A stretch of DNA of 64,000 bases from Aquarana catesbeiana (Eukaryota; Chordata; Amphibia; Anura; Ranidae). The position numbers and the translations under genes are program-made. The DNA lies in assembly GCF_042186555.1 (NCBI RefSeq), contig NC_133327.1:100730353-100794352 (forward strand), given 5' to 3'. Shown here piece by piece: positions 31,736-44,350 of the stretch (within the stretch, counting starts at the first letter, position 1; every line of letters starts with the position of its first letter). Under the pieces are notes generated by a model. It saw nothing but the letters and a program-made list of their open reading frames with translations. It did not search any database and was not told where the DNA came from.

Positions 31736-32136
31736 AAAAAACAAAGTTTTAGCTTTAAGTATACTGTACTTCTACATAAACTTCAAATATTTTTTATTCA
31801 GTTTGTAAGAATATAGGGTAACAGATATTACAATCAGAAAATGGTGTTACATATAATAGCATACAAATGCGCAGGTATTAGAACATACATAACATGAAAA
31901 GTCATCACTGTTTCACATATATTTATCATATAACCTTAATAACTCTGTAGTATTCTGTGAATTTCACTTAGTAAAACTACCTCGTTACCATGCTTGATAA
32001 TAGTGGAATATGAGTAATAAGATAAGGGATAAAGAAGAACTGGGAGAGGGGAGGGGGATAAAAGGACACCTGAATACTTCAGCCTAAAACCTATGGTGTG
32101 TGCGCTCAAGAGCATAGAGAGTGTGTGGGGTATGGT

Positions 32137-35100
32137 TCATATCTCTCTGTAAAATGCTCTCCAGGTAGACCATTGCTTATAGAATTTGGATAGGCAACCA
32201 TGTTTGTACGCCATTATTTGTTCTAGGGTGTATGTCTCAGAAAAAAGATTGATTACCTCACCAGCATTTGGGGCTAGGTTAGACTTCCATTTTCTCATAA
32301 GTACCAAACGTGTGGCAAAGAGTATGTGCATGACCACATGTCTAGGGTCAGATGGAAATTTTTCTATTCCGATACTTAGGACAGCCAGTCTGGTATTGGG
32401 TCTGGTTAAAAACCCTGTCAGTTTTGTTATGAGTCTAAAGACTGAGTTCCAGTAGCTGCGTATGTTAGGGCAGAACCACAACATATGGGATAGTGTACCT
32501 ACTAGGACGAAACTTTTCCAACATTGGTTAGAGTGTTCAGATTTGAATTTAGCCAGCATATATGGCATGTAGTACCATCAAAGGTGAATTTTATGTGCCA
32601 TTTCCCAGTATGTAGTACATTTGGAGGCAGATAGATTGTTTACTATTGCCTTTTGCCACTAGTGTTCTGTAATGGTAACACTAAGTTCAGTCGCCCATTT
32701 AAACAGGGTGTTGGATATGCTAAAAGTGAGTTTGTCGTGTAGGCAGTTGTAAAAAAGTGAGATGCCCTTCCATTTGGGGATTGGAGATGTCCAGTATTGC
32801 CAAGCTTCCTGTGAAATCTCTATTTTCAAAGTCGGGTTGGGAGATTAAGGGGATTTTAGTTGGGCGTAGGTTAGAAATACCCATTTTGGTAAAGCAAACC
32901 TGGATGATAATTCCTCATAAGGAATGAGTTTGCCCTTTCTGAGAATAGTTGAGACTTCCTTGATCCCCCTCGCTTCCCATCTAGGAACTGCTATATTAGG
33001 GTTAATGAATCTGAATGCTCCCACGGTGATTGGGACCTTCATCTATTTGGCCGATTGGTTACTATATTGTATAAAACGTTTACCTGCCAATATAGAGGCT
33101 GATATTGTGGGATGATCTATATCAGTTTTCATATTAGGGGATATGGCATTGGCTAGTAAAAGTGACTGTAGGCTGCCTCTAAAGTTATAACTTTTTGTTC
33201 TAAAGTACACCATGGTTTGAGATTTGGTTGTATAAACCAGAACCTGAGCTGGTCTAGTAGTGTAGCCCTGTAGTAATCATGTAAATCTGGTACTCCCATG
33301 CCACCTGCCCTTCTATGTTTACGTAAAATATCATTAGTACATCTAGATTTGCCTTTGGTTCATAGAAATGTGGAGATTGTTTTCTGTATAGTTTTAAAGA
33401 AAGCGAGTGGGATTTGGATCAGACATTTTAAATGTTACTAATCTTCCCGCCCAGGATAAGTAGAGTTTACCCATTTCAATAGTGTTTTTTTGAGTCTCTG
33501 CTAGCAATGGAAAAAAAATCTCCTTGTAGAAGTTGGAGAGAGGGGAGGTTAATGTAATTTCCAGGTATGGTAATGAGTTAGAAGCCGAAGGGTATGAAAA
33601 TTGGGATTGTAAAGTTTGTTTTAAGGTGTTGTTGATATTTATACCTAAGATGCTGGATTTAGTTTTGTTTACTTTATAGAAGGAGACTATTCGTTTAAGA
33701 TCTGGTGTACAGCTGGTAGTGATCGTGCTGGGTCGGCCAATGTCAAAATTATGTCAGCTGCAAAGAGTGTTATAGGATAGGGTTCCCCCCTGCAGATATA
33801 CCTTTAATGGCATTATGGGATCTAATTTTCTCCGCTAGGGGTTCCATTACCAAGGCAAAAATGAGTGGAGACAGGGGGCAGCCCTGTCTCATAGCATTTG
33901 AGATTGTAAAGTTCTTTGAAAACAAACCTTCAGAATACGCATATGCAGATGGAACTGTATATAAAGCGGTAATAGCTGAAAAGATTTCACCTTGAATACC
34001 AAATTTTTCTAATATGCTGGATTTGTGCCCCCAATGAACCCTATTGAAGGCCTTCTTGGCATCCAATGTCAACAGCAGGGAAGGTCTTCGAGAGGCCTCA
34101 GTTTGATATATGAGATTTATGACCCGCCTTGTGGCATCTGGAGCCTGGTTACCTAGCACAAATCCCACCTGATCTGATTTTACAAGAGTAGGTAGAAAGG
34201 ACTGAATACTAGTGGAAGTGAGTTTTGCATATATCTTTAAGTCTACATTGAGGAATGATATAGGCCTAAAGTTCTGTACATATGCAGGGTCCTTCTCCAG
34301 TTTCGGTAGAGTAATGATATTTGCAGTTAACATTTCTGCTGGGAAAGAAGCACTGGACACAGCGGCATTGAACACCTACTCCATGTATGTGGACAGAGTG
34401 TGGCGAAATAATTGATAGTATTCGGAAGAAAATCCATCAGGACCAGGTGCTTTGTCATGTGGGAGTGTTTGAGTAGCCTTAAGAATCTCTTTTTGTGTGA
34501 AGGGCTGATTAAGGATTGACCTATCTTCTTGGGACAGGGAGGGCAGGGATATTGAGTTCAGAAACTTGTCTATTAGTTCTGGAGTGGGTTGTGGGGTGCT
34601 TTCCTGGTGTTGTAAATTGTATATGGAGCTATAATAGATGCTGAAGGTGTCTGCCATATCTTGTGGGTTCAGTAATTTATCACCTGATTGTGGGTGATAG
34701 AGGTAAGGTAATTTTTTTTTTGGATTGTTTTACCTTTAAATCGATGGCAAAGCAGTCTACCGGCTCTATTGCCGTGAAGGTAAAAGTTTGCTTTTAAAGA
34801 TTTCATCTGTTTGATATGTTGACTTATTAAGATTTTTCCAAGGTCAAGTCTCGCCTGATTGAGCTGCATTAAAATGTGAGGCTGGGGGATTTGTTTGTGG
34901 GAGTGTTCTAAGTGTTTTATAGAGGCAAAGATGTAATTCAGCTGCTGTGTTCTAAGTTTCCTAGCAATAGAACTTTGTTTCATCACAACATCTCGGATAA
35001 AGGCCTTATGCAAATTCCACAGCGTGAAGTGGTCTTCTGTGGGCGGAGCATTCATATCAAAAAATTCTTGCAGAGCTTGCTGTATCTGATGCTTGTGCTC

Positions 35101-35815
35101 AGGGCGGGACATCAGCACAGCATCGTTACACCATCTGTTTGCTCTTGTCCCCAGATTTCCCCCCCACTGTGATGGATACAGGTGTGTGGTCCAACCACGT
35201 AATGTTACTTATTTCCGACCTGTGCACATTCTGCAAAAGAACGTATCTGTTTAAAAAAAAGTCAATACGAGTATAAGTTTTGTGGGCAAGAGAAAAAAAA
35301 GTAAAATCCTTTTCTGTGACGTGTTTGGCACCACCATACATCAAACATAGATGAGGAGTCTAGGAAACTTGACAAGGTAGTTCTGTGGGAGTGATTTGTT
35401 GAAGAGATAGAAGTGTCCATCTTGCGATCTACTATTGCATTGAAGTCTCCACAAAGTATAACATGGCCCTGGCATAGAGGTTGGACCTTTTTCCAAATTT
35501 TTCTCAGTGAAGAGATCGGTCTGACATTGGGTAAGTAGACATTAATGATGGAGTAGAGGACATTATTTATCTGACACACTAGAGCTAGGTATCGTCCTTA
35601 ACCGCTATAAGAACTCTTTTTTTGGAGGAAGTATTTGCATGGTACACATAAGGAAACCTTTTATGTTGAAATACCAGAGTCTTTTGTGAGGTAAAATGTG
35701 TTTCCTGTAGACAAAAAATGTCACAGTTAAGCTGTTGTGCCTCTTTCCATACCATGTGCCTTTTAGTTGGGCTATTTAAGCCTTTAACGTTCAAGGAGGA
35801 AATTTTAAACTGCAT
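32137..35815 (-). pseudogene. LINE ORF2 (endonuclease, reverse transcriptase), inactive
   Basis: Endonuclease: SSLNVKGLNS at 35815, CLQETHF, and ILCGDFNAIVD (near 35450). RT: NFRPISFLNVDLKIYAK (near 34260), LLLTLDAKKAFNRVHW (near 34070) and MRQGCPLSPLIFALVME (near 33880). The next motif reads FAAD at 33753-33764, where related LINEs have FADD, so one catalytic Asp is lost; a frameshift lies just before it. The C-terminal region at 32137-32568 has LWFCPNIRSYWNSV and SDPRHVVMHILFATR. ORF2p nicks DNA and copies the LINE RNA; this one cannot. Confidence 0.85.
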
Positions 35816-36209
35816 CTTGGTGAATATTGTCCTTGAAAATGCTAGGGGAAGGCTCAGCAGAGAGATTGGATTGTGGGTATGGTGGGCAATCTGTCAGTGT
35901 AAGAAGGGTCAAGATGTAAGATCCAAATCCTGGAGCATGTTTGGTGAGCAAGTATCAGCATTGTAATGAGGCTGAGTTATTGGGTGGTTAGTAAAACAGT
36001 CAATGAGGAAAAAAGAACAGAACAGGGTATTTCCTTTGGGATAAGAAATCCAAAGTGGGAAGCAAAAAAGTATGATTCCAGCCAGAATCTGAGTGGAATG
36101 TAGACCGCAACTTTCAGGGGTGCAACTGCAACTGTAAAACTAAGTAACCAGCATTTGCACTATACAGTACAAGCTCGTCGGAGCTATTTTAGCTTGATTG
36201 AAAAGTAAT

Positions 36210-37489
36210 TCATACAGGGCTTTGTTTGGTAAAGGAAGCCCTTCGTTCTGGTAGGTCCTGATGAGGTAAAGCAGGCTGGTCCATGGTGGAAGTTTCCGGA
36301 TCTAGGATTTGCCAATCCCGCAGCAAGCAGATGCCATCAGCAAGGGAATTAATCATAAAAAATCGGTCATCTTTAGTAATGAGGAGTTTCGCTGGGTATC
36401 TCCATTGGTAAGAGATATGGTGGTTCCTTAGAGGTTTTGTTATAGTGGCCAACTGCCTGCACTGCTGTGCAGTGTGCGCTGACAGGTCAATATACAGCGA
36501 GAGCTACTGCAAGTGTTCTGGAAGTTGGTCCACTTGTCTGAAGTCTGCCATTCATTTTTACTTAGTGTGTAAAAAGTGGATGTGGGTGTCTCTTAGCAGG
36601 TGTGCAGGCATATGCTTCAGTTTTGGGAGTCTGTGGATGCGATCGATCAGTAGATCTTCAGGAGGGAGATCTGGTAGTGCAGCTTTCATCACATCCGTAA
36701 AGAAGGCCATCAGATCAGACTGTTTAATCGATTCAGGGACGCCTCTTATTTTTACATTATTGAGCCTGGAGCGGTCTTCCAGGTCTGCAATTTTTTATTT
36801 CATCCAAGTGATTTCATCTTCCTGGGAGTTGTGGGCGTCAATCAGATTGTTAAATGTGGAGGCAAATTCATCCATTTTATCTTCAATATGTGTCACTCTA
36901 TTGCCTGTTTCAGTAACATCCAATTTAAATTGCTGGGCTAGTACCAGAATGTTTGCATGCAGTGTGCTTCTTAGAGAGACTAACATGTCTTTCAATGTGT
37001 TGTCGAGCACCGGCTGATTAGCAGTGGGAAATTCTGATACAGAGTCCTGTAACTCTCTTGTATCATCAGGGGAGCCTGCCAGGTCACTCACTTCCAGGGC
37101 TGGATCAGATGCAGCCTGTAACTTGTGTTTGGCTTTAACTGGGCTGGAGGAGCATGAGGAAGATTGAGAAGCCTAGCCATTACCATGCTGTGATCGGGTG
37201 AAGTCAGGGGAGAAGTGCTTCAGGCGTCCCTCTTTCAGGCTGGGGAAGTCATGTGGGGAGTGCAGACATCTGACGGCACTATCTTGGCTGGAGAAGCGGT
37301 GGGACTAGGTGTAAAAGTCCATTTTTCTTCTCGATAGATTGTGGTCTTTCCTCTTGTGGGACATGAAGTGAGGGGATGCCCGACCTGGAGATAACTGGAA
37401 TCGCTGGTTTTCTGGGCACTGTGCGTCTGTTGTGGGCTCCGGTGAGCTGTCTGTGTGCAGAGCAGTCTTCTCAAGCGGCCATCTCCCAT
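36210..37489 (-). pseudogene. LINE ORF1 (RNA-binding protein), frameshifted
   Basis: Begins at ATG 37489 (MGDGRLRRLL...) with a proline/serine-rich N-terminus. 36795-37091 encodes a heptad-like coiled-coil segment (DNTLKDMLVSLRSTLHANIL), then the RRM-type region with DRSRLNNVKIRGVPE (near 36770) and LIDRIHRLPK (near 36640), and a C-terminal domain (36210-36452). L1-type ORF1p is a trimeric RNA chaperone. At least two frameshifts and stops (near 36560 and 36790) break it. Confidence 0.75.
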
Positions 37490-37520
37490 GCTAGCCGGCC
37501 ATGCCCTGTACTTCTACATA

Positions 37521-39025
37521 GAATGTAAGCATTATTAGCACTAAATTAAAGTTTACTGAAGATGTTTGTCTTGACTTGAAATCTCTTTTAGGGTGGAGCT
37601 TGTTTTCCACTTGGTTCAAAACCTAGTTTGATCCTCATGGATAACACATCATAGGAATCCTTGGATTGAATGTTGTCTTGAATTCTAGGACTAGTTGGAC
37701 TCATGATTTTTTTCATCCGATCATGAGCTGTGAGTAGTCACCAAAAAAACAAGGTTGGAGATACAAAAGGGGATCATTTATTGCCATGTGACTACTGGGC
37801 TAATATGGCTAACCAACCTTTCCTGCTGGTAAAGTGTATCCAAAGCCATTTTTTTTTTGTTTTAGTTTTGATCACAGTGGGGAGGAGATAGAATCTCAGT
37901 GAGGTTTTTTAATCCTGTCTGTGTTTCTGCTGGGGGGATTCACTCTGAACTCAGTTATCACCAGAAAATAACTCTTTAAATTTGTACACTTGTGATAACA
38001 GTCTAATAAGGGATATATATCACTTTGGAGAGATTTGCTCTTACTTATAGCTGTTTATACAGGACAAGAATTAAAAATAAATCTCTTGAATTATACACAG
38101 ATAACAAAAGAAAGCATGCTGCAGATGGTGGCTTTTTAAAAAAATTAAAAAGAAGCATCTTAAATTAGACACAGATAACAAAAGAAATTGTGTGCAACAG
38201 GCTTGCTTCTTGAGCTGCTTCTGTGTTTTCCTGTCTGAGCTCCACTGCACAGGGGTTTGAAAGAGGCCGATACCAGGCCAAGTCAGGGACTTAAATGCTT
38301 GCATTTAAAAAATACATTTCATAATGTATTTATGAATACAGAGTTGCTATAACTTGTGCCTTTTTATATAGTCACAGAGTTCCGATTCAAAGAACTTGAA
38401 GCAAAAACCTTATTTTAATTGTCATAATTTTTTTTTTTCATTCTGAGTTGGGGGTATTCCTATGTGTTTTTGTTTTGTGTGGGAATAGCTTGTTCTTTGT
38501 CACACAGCTGTTTTCATAACAGATCCCCTTTATTTCAGAAATATAATTGTATTAAAAATAAGTTTTTGCAGTTAATATAACAGGGCTTGTGATGCATCAC
38601 TTTGTTATTTTGGCATGGTGATGCTGGTGGCTGTGTGAGTAGGTGTTGTGAAGCACACTTTAATGATGCAGCACTGAGAATTTCCAGCTTTCGAGAGAGA
38701 GTTTCCAGTGCTTACTCAGGCTGCCCTCCTACAGTCCACACACATTATTCCTTAGCACATGGTATGCTGCAAAAAAACAAACTTGACAGCGGGCTTTATG
38801 CCATGCTAACAGATGGAGCAGAATGTATATCCAGAGAGCGTTCCATAAGGATATAAGGACATATAACAATCCTCTTCTATGTGGGAGACAACAATCTGAA
38901 GGCTGACTTGCTAAATAATTATTTTGGAAAATACTGCTTTTGCTTTCAAAGTCACCCCAAAGTGCTATCAGAACTGTCACTTTCTGTTTCATGTTAGCGC
39001 CAGGCAATTTGTGTCAAGGAGACAC
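37521..39025. other. Unrecognised A/T-rich sequence
   Basis: About 1.5 kb without a recognised gene. ACACAGATAACAAAAGAAA occurs twice (near 38096 and 38170). The frames at 38071, 38602 and 38729 show no family features. Possibly host intergenic DNA. Confidence 0.4.
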
Positions 39026-39029
39026 TTAA

Positions 39030-40107
39030 AGGGTCACTCTGAGCAACAAATACATTTAAACAGTAAATTTGTTATATGATTGGTGGAAGTAATTGTATCA
39101 GGTGACTTACTGTAGAATTGCTAACTTAGGTGCCCACTGCCCATTCCACTTTGCCTTCTCTTCCAAAACTGGTTTTATTTTTGGTGACTTCTCTTTAAAA
39201 CAATGATAAGGAAGCTTGTTATGACAGCACATTACTGCCTGATATCTACTTTATCAGTAAGGAGCAATAACTACAGGACAACTTACTGCATAGTCGTGAC
39301 ACACATCACTAACACCCCCAAAAACTGGTGACCGGCTACTTGTGGATCTTAGTCTAGATTCACTTTGGTGGCAAGAAGAGGTACTTGGTTGGTGGTCCTG
39401 AACCTTGCCAAGCACCTCCTAAAAGTGAGAACAGAATATTTACTTAAACTGAATGTTCAAGTGATGGCTGCCTGCATGTTACATTGCTCACGCTAGCAGG
39501 CTCAACCCACCAATGAAATCTAATTGAGAGCCAGCAGGATCTTGACCCAAAAACACAGATGCTGAATACTTCTCCTTACCCTGCACCCTTTTGAACCTGA
39601 CCTCACATTTGTGAGTCTTCCCTTCTCTTTGATGGGAACAGGCCATAAGCTTTTCTGGGATGTTCATATACATCACAGTATAATAGCTGCTGCCAAATAG
39701 AGATGTGCAAGGAGATAGAGGGGCTGGAACCAGTGAACACAAAACTGCATTTTTGCAGGCTTGTATTCAGGGTTATTGAGAAGCTTAGGGTGCTAGCAAA
39801 AAAAGAAAAACATGTTTGCTGTAACTGCTTATAAAGTGTAAACTGGAGTTTGGTCTTAATTTGTTTGTCAAGTTCATCTAAATCTGCTATTCTAACACTA
39901 CTCTCCCCCCAGACTGACAATGCTGCTGTTCAAAGGTATCTGCTTTACTACTTCATTCAGATTGCAGACACCCCATGACAGGAAGTGTGATACTGGCAGG
40001 ATCACCAGGTGATATAAAGTTAAAAAAGCTTAAATAAAAGGAAATACATGCAGCCATCACATCTAAGAATTATATTACATTTTTTTATTTTGAGGTTTAA
40101 TACTGCT
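39030..40107. repeat. Possible TTAA-bounded element
   Basis: TTAA at 39026-39029 and 40108-40111; ends AGGGTCACTCTGAGC and TAATACTGCT. The right end resembles the left end of 53059 (AGTAGTATTA) when inverted. No coding content. The inverted-repeat match between the two ends is weak. Confidence 0.3.
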
Positions 40108-40111
40108 TTAA

Positions 40112-40740
40112 ACATTGAAAACTGTTCTATATGTAATTACCCTTAATGCATCTTTATATCAACTTTCATCCTCCAAATGATTACAATTTCCAAACAAGAT
40201 CCTTTACTGGCCACTGACATAAAAACTACAGAGAAGAAACAAATGGCATACATTTTTTTTAGAACCACTGCTTGTTATTTGTTCCGGAGAAAATGGTTGG
40301 CTTGGCAGGAACTGGCCGACTTTTGGCCCATGCGTACAGCTCCTCATCCGACAGAAGCCAATCTCACAACTGGCTTCTGTCAAATAAGCATGCTGGAAAA
40401 CAAGCATCTGATCAACACTTGCAGCCAGTGGGAGCGCGGATCAGTGTGTTCTGGTGGAGGGGGGGGTTGGCAATGTTCTCGCTGTCAGAACACAATAGCT
40501 CAGCAGGGAGATTGCCACACTAACATTAGATGTGTTAGGACAGCGATATGTAAGTTGTTTTTCATTCAGTCCACTGGGTCGAATGAAAAAAACTTCCCAT
40601 GTACACCCAGCTTAAGTACAGTCAGAATTCAAGGCTGATTCACAGTTAAGGACACATACAAATGCAAATTTGAACTGCCCCACTGGCAAGATGGTTCCAG
40701 CTAGAGAGGCAGAGAAGCATCACAGATTTGTGTGGACATC
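40112..40740. other. Unrecognised sequence, possible MITE at 40300-40614
   Basis: The right part ends CATGTACACCCAGCTTAA, reminiscent of MITE ends, and has internal symmetry around TGGCTTCTGTC/GACAGAAGCCA (40350-40380). Nothing firm. Confidence 0.3.
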
Positions 40741-40759
40741 AATGAAATCATAAGACTAT

Positions 40760-40955
40760 TTCTAATTCCACTAACACCAACAATTGGGACTTATTTTACT
40801 CCCACTGACACCAATACCAGGACTTATTTTATCCCCATTGACACTGAAAACAGGTGTTATTTTCCTCCCACTGACCCCAAAGATGGGATTCATTTTACTT
40901 TCACTGACACCCATGATGGAACTTATTTTAATCCCATTGATACCAATGATAAGGA
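40760..40955. repeat. About 45-bp minisatellite
   Basis: Roughly four to five diverged copies of a unit containing CACTGACACCAAT, a variable GG(G/A) part and ACTTATTTTACTCCC. The open frame 40732-41079 is its by-product. Confidence 0.8.
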
Positions 40956-40959
40956 GGAT

Positions 40960-41514
40960 ACAGTGGCAGTATGCAGGCTAGTTGAGGGGCATAGGAAAGA
41001 GCTTCCTGCAAGCTGTTATATGCATGTCTTTTCTTGGTTTTATTATAGCAGGTATGGCTGTCACCATCTTATGCCCTAAGCTTTCTCTCTGTGCATAGCC
41101 TAGGGTGCTTTGAACAGCCTGGATGGGTTATAGTGTTAATTTAGATTTGGCCTTCTAATTGATGTGTGCCTAAAAATGGCATCTTGGGCCCTTATCAGTT
41201 GGACATCATTGATATATGTAGGTTATATCTGCTCATTATCCACTCAAGCTCTGCTTCCCCCTTTATGCAATGGTTGTGTGTTACAGCTACTCCACAATTG
41301 CTTGGAAGATAGACACGTAGAGATATCATAAAGACAAATGATTGTCGCTGGAAACCATATTCTATGGTGAATTTAGTGGAAATGTTCCTTTAATCTCCTT
41401 TGCTTATTGAGCCAAAGAACTTTATTAGCTAGGGTCATGTACCCCCTATAATTTTATGACCGTGACTTCCAGTCTGCATCATTGCCTGGCCTTATGTGGA
41501 GCGGGGCAAGACTG
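40960..41514. other. Unrecognised sequence
   Basis: About 550 bp with no recognised feature. Confidence 0.4.
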
Positions 41515-42142
41515 TGGCTTCAAACAGGGCCGGGACAAGGGGTGGGCAGGAGGGAAGGCTGCCCTGGGCACAGTGGTTTCATGTGAAGTGGAGGGGCCCC
41601 TGCAAGGAGATTAAGAGGGGAGGATTTGTGTTGGGAGGGGCAATTTTGGGGGTGGCAGGGGGTAAGAGGGGGAATTGTGCTAGAAGGGGGGATTTGGGGG
41701 ATTTGTGATTGAAGAGGTGATATGGTGAAGGGGAGGAGAATTTTGCTGGAAGGGGAATTTTTTGTTGGTGGAGGATTAGTGCTGGGGGAGTATTTAGGGA
41801 GTGGATTCGTGCTAGGAGGGGGGATTTGGGGTTGGGGGGAGAGCATGTGTACTCGGAATGTAAATTGGAGTGGTAGAGGATTTGTGCTAGCAAGGGTGAC
41901 TTTTTGGGGAGGGGCAATTGTGTTGGGGGGATGGGGCCAAAGATTTGTGCTGGGAGGGGGGATTTCAACAGGGGGGCAAATGTGTATTGGGGGATTTATG
42001 CTTAGGTGGTAAGCATGCAGATTAGTGCTCAATCTTTTTGGGGGGGCAAATAATGCACATACATTTTGAGGGGGGGGGGCGCAGTTTGGCATATTCACCC
42101 TGGGCTCTATATGACCATGTCATATAGAGCCACTGGCTTCAA
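41515..42142. repeat. G-rich dispersed repeat with terminal hairpin
   Basis: TGGCTTCAA occurs at 41514-41522 and again at about 42133-42141, suggesting a target duplication. Between them is a G-rich strand with irregular copies of GGGGATTTGTGCT(G/A)GGAGGGG (41620-42000), and near the right end a 13-bp hairpin (42103-42131). The start CAGGGCCGGGAC resembles hAT ends, but the right end has no matching inverted repeat. The proline-rich frames on the other strand (41520-42098) follow from composition. Confidence 0.45.
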
Positions 42143-42815
42143 GTATTCCATATACATGGAACAAAAAGGTGAGATTTATGCTCTACAACTCACTGACCAC
42201 TAGTTTTTGTAAAATGATAATGGGCTTATATTGTATAACAGTTTTGCATGGAAATGCTGCTTGGTGACCTCCTCTTTAAAGAGTTCTGTAATCACATTTT
42301 AGAATAAAGATTCTTCCAAGTTTTTATATCTCAGCACTAATACAATATTCTTAATTTTATCTGCTCAATAAAACCTGAGAGGAAATGTTGCAGAGTGATT
42401 TATTGCATATGTCATACGTTCTAGGTATGAATTATTTAGGACCCTTTATGGAATATTGCGTGTGCCAGCTTGCTCACAGTGTGAAAAGCTGAATAGATGA
42501 ATAATAGTTTTGCTATTAAACAGCATGTTTGATGTCACAGTACAACATCTGCTAGTTAAACTACAAAAGTTAAAATGTTCCTGTCTTTCAAATAGGAACA
42601 TTTTGTTTTAAAAATCCATTGGTTTCTGATGATCTATTTTGATGTTGCCAGCAATAAAGTACAATAAAGAACCCACTGCTGTGTAAAACAAATAACAGAT
42701 CATTTTAGGATATATTATATGTCCTGAAAGTGATAAGTTATCATTTTTCTGTAGCTGGTTAAATGAAGCTCATGAAAGCTATACATGGCTTCAATACAGC
42801 AAATTCTCAATAAAG
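42143..42815. other. Unrecognised sequence
   Basis: About 670 bp of A/T-rich sequence; nothing supportable. Confidence 0.4.
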
Positions 42816-42864
42816 GGCTAGTTCACCTTTACAGAAATAATGTAAGGGTGAACTAACACCATAC

Positions 42865-42900
42865 CCCCCCCCCCCACACACACACACACACCACCACCCT
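42865..42900. repeat. Poly-C and CA microsatellite
   Basis: A run of 14 C's followed by (CA)n and CAC repeats, in a region that begins GGGCTAGTTCACCTTTAC and may itself be a MITE (42818-43110). Confidence 0.85.
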
Positions 42901-43124
42901 CCAGTCCCCATTGTACTAACCCTAGTGATGCTGAGCTATCATGGCTCCCGCAGTCAGTCCTGCAGTCTAGAAATTTTAAAGAAATCCCTGCTCTTCTCTC
43001 TCTTCTCAGTGCAGCACTTCTGAGACTGAACAGATTGATTCTGATTGGTCAGTGCCATCATACTGAATTTCTACTCTCTCAAGTGCTCTCCTTGCCCAGC
43101 CTGTCAGTTTAGGTGGATGGCCAT

Positions 43125-43210
43125 GTTACATAGTTACATAGTAGTTACATAGTAGGTGAGGTTGAAAACAGACATCAAGTCCATCAAGTCCAACCTATGT
43201 GTGTGATTAT
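43125..43210. repeat. Dispersed short repeat
   Basis: TTACATAGTTACATAGTAG...GGTGAGGTTGAAAACAGAC...CAAGTCCAACCTATG is a sequence I know as very common in amphibian genomes; class uncertain. Confidence 0.5.
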
Positions 43211-43215
43211 ATGTC

Positions 43216-43520
43216 AGAAGAAAGAAAGAAAGCCATAGAAAGTCTGTTTGCAGTTTGTAGAAAGCAATGTGGGGGACACAGAAAACTTGTGGAAGAAGGT
43301 GCTCTGGGCAGATGAGACCAAAGTTTTACTTTTTGGCCTAAAAGCAAAACGCTATGTGTGGCAGAAAACTAACACTGCACATCACTCTGAACACACCATC
43401 GCCGCCGTGAAACATGGTGGTGGCAGCATAATGTTGTGGGGATGCTTTTCTTCAGCAGGGACAGGGAAGCTGGTCAGAGTTGATGGGAAGATGGATGGAG
43501 CCAAATAAAGGACAATCTAA
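43216..43520 (+). pseudogene. Tc1 transposase fragment
   Basis: The frame 43248-43508 encodes LWADETKVLLFGLKAKRYVW, then HHSEHTIAAVKHGGGSIMLW and LVRVDGKMDGAK, the middle of a Tc1 transposase of the same family as 24264-24660 but with fewer stops. It carries the first catalytic Asp (ADET). It is cut at 43520 by the Harbinger-type element. Confidence 0.8.
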
Positions 43521-44350
43521 AGCCTCGTACACACGATCGTATTTTCAGCAGGGAATTGTGTGATGACAGACTGTTTGCCTAAAATCCGACCGTTAGTACG
43601 CGCCATCAGACAATTGTTGTCCAACTTTCCGCCAACAAATGTTGGATGGCAGGCTAGTACATTTTCGGCAGATAACGGTCTGTTGTCAGATTATCGTCTT
43701 GTCTGTACACAAGTCCGTCACACAAAAGTCCAAAGTACAAACACGCATGCTCAGAAGCAAGGACGAACTGGAAGCAGCCGGTCTTGTAAACTAGCGTTTA
43801 TAATGGAGAATTAACATTCGTGTTGCGGTAAATTATGAGATCTCGAAATGCAGCGCACATTCTCTTCTTCTTTAATGGGATAATAATGAAGCTGCTTTGC
43901 TGGTGATACTGATGGAGTTCTGCCAAACGTATTTTCAAAGGCTTTATTTTTCCAGTGATAGCAAGAATAATATTATTATGCTTGTTTTTTTTTTTTTTTG
44001 GGCCAAATTACCACAACACTATTATCCCGTACGTTTTAATATCAAAGATACTATGTTGATGTCCCTTGGTAATTTTACATTGTATTTTTGAAAAAGTTCT
44101 GGCCTACTCCCAAACTATCATTTGAAGTAAAACACATAACCAAGTATTATTCTACCCATTTTTTTATTGTGCATTAAAAAAAAGAAAACAAATAAAATTA
44201 GACATGCTATCTGCCAATAGAACTTAACCAAAAATATATAAAATATAACAAATCAAATCATTATTCAAACCAAAAAGAAAATAATAATTAGTAAGTGTGG
44301 AAGGGATGAAAATCCCAAGACCAGCGACCTTGTTGGGGGTCTTGGGGTTG

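Larger units (their letters stand above)
31779..37505 (-). mobile_element. Nearly full-length L1/Tx1-type LINE
   Basis: A 5.7-kb minus-strand insert flanked by CTGTACTTCTACATA (31764-31778 and 37506-37520). It has ORF1 (37489 to about 36210) and ORF2 (35815 to about 32137), an A/T-rich 3' end with AATAAAAAATATTTG, and no internal insertions. Both ORFs have frameshifts. It is the best-preserved LINE in the window; 5' truncation appears absent or slight because ORF1 starts only about 17 bp inside. Confidence 0.85.

Noticed and set aside
36445..37017. 190-codon plus-strand ORF
   Set aside because: Antisense to LINE ORF1, whose RRM-type motif is readable on the minus strand.
41520..42098. 192-codon proline-rich ORF
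   Set aside because: Complement of a G-rich repeat; composition alone explains it.
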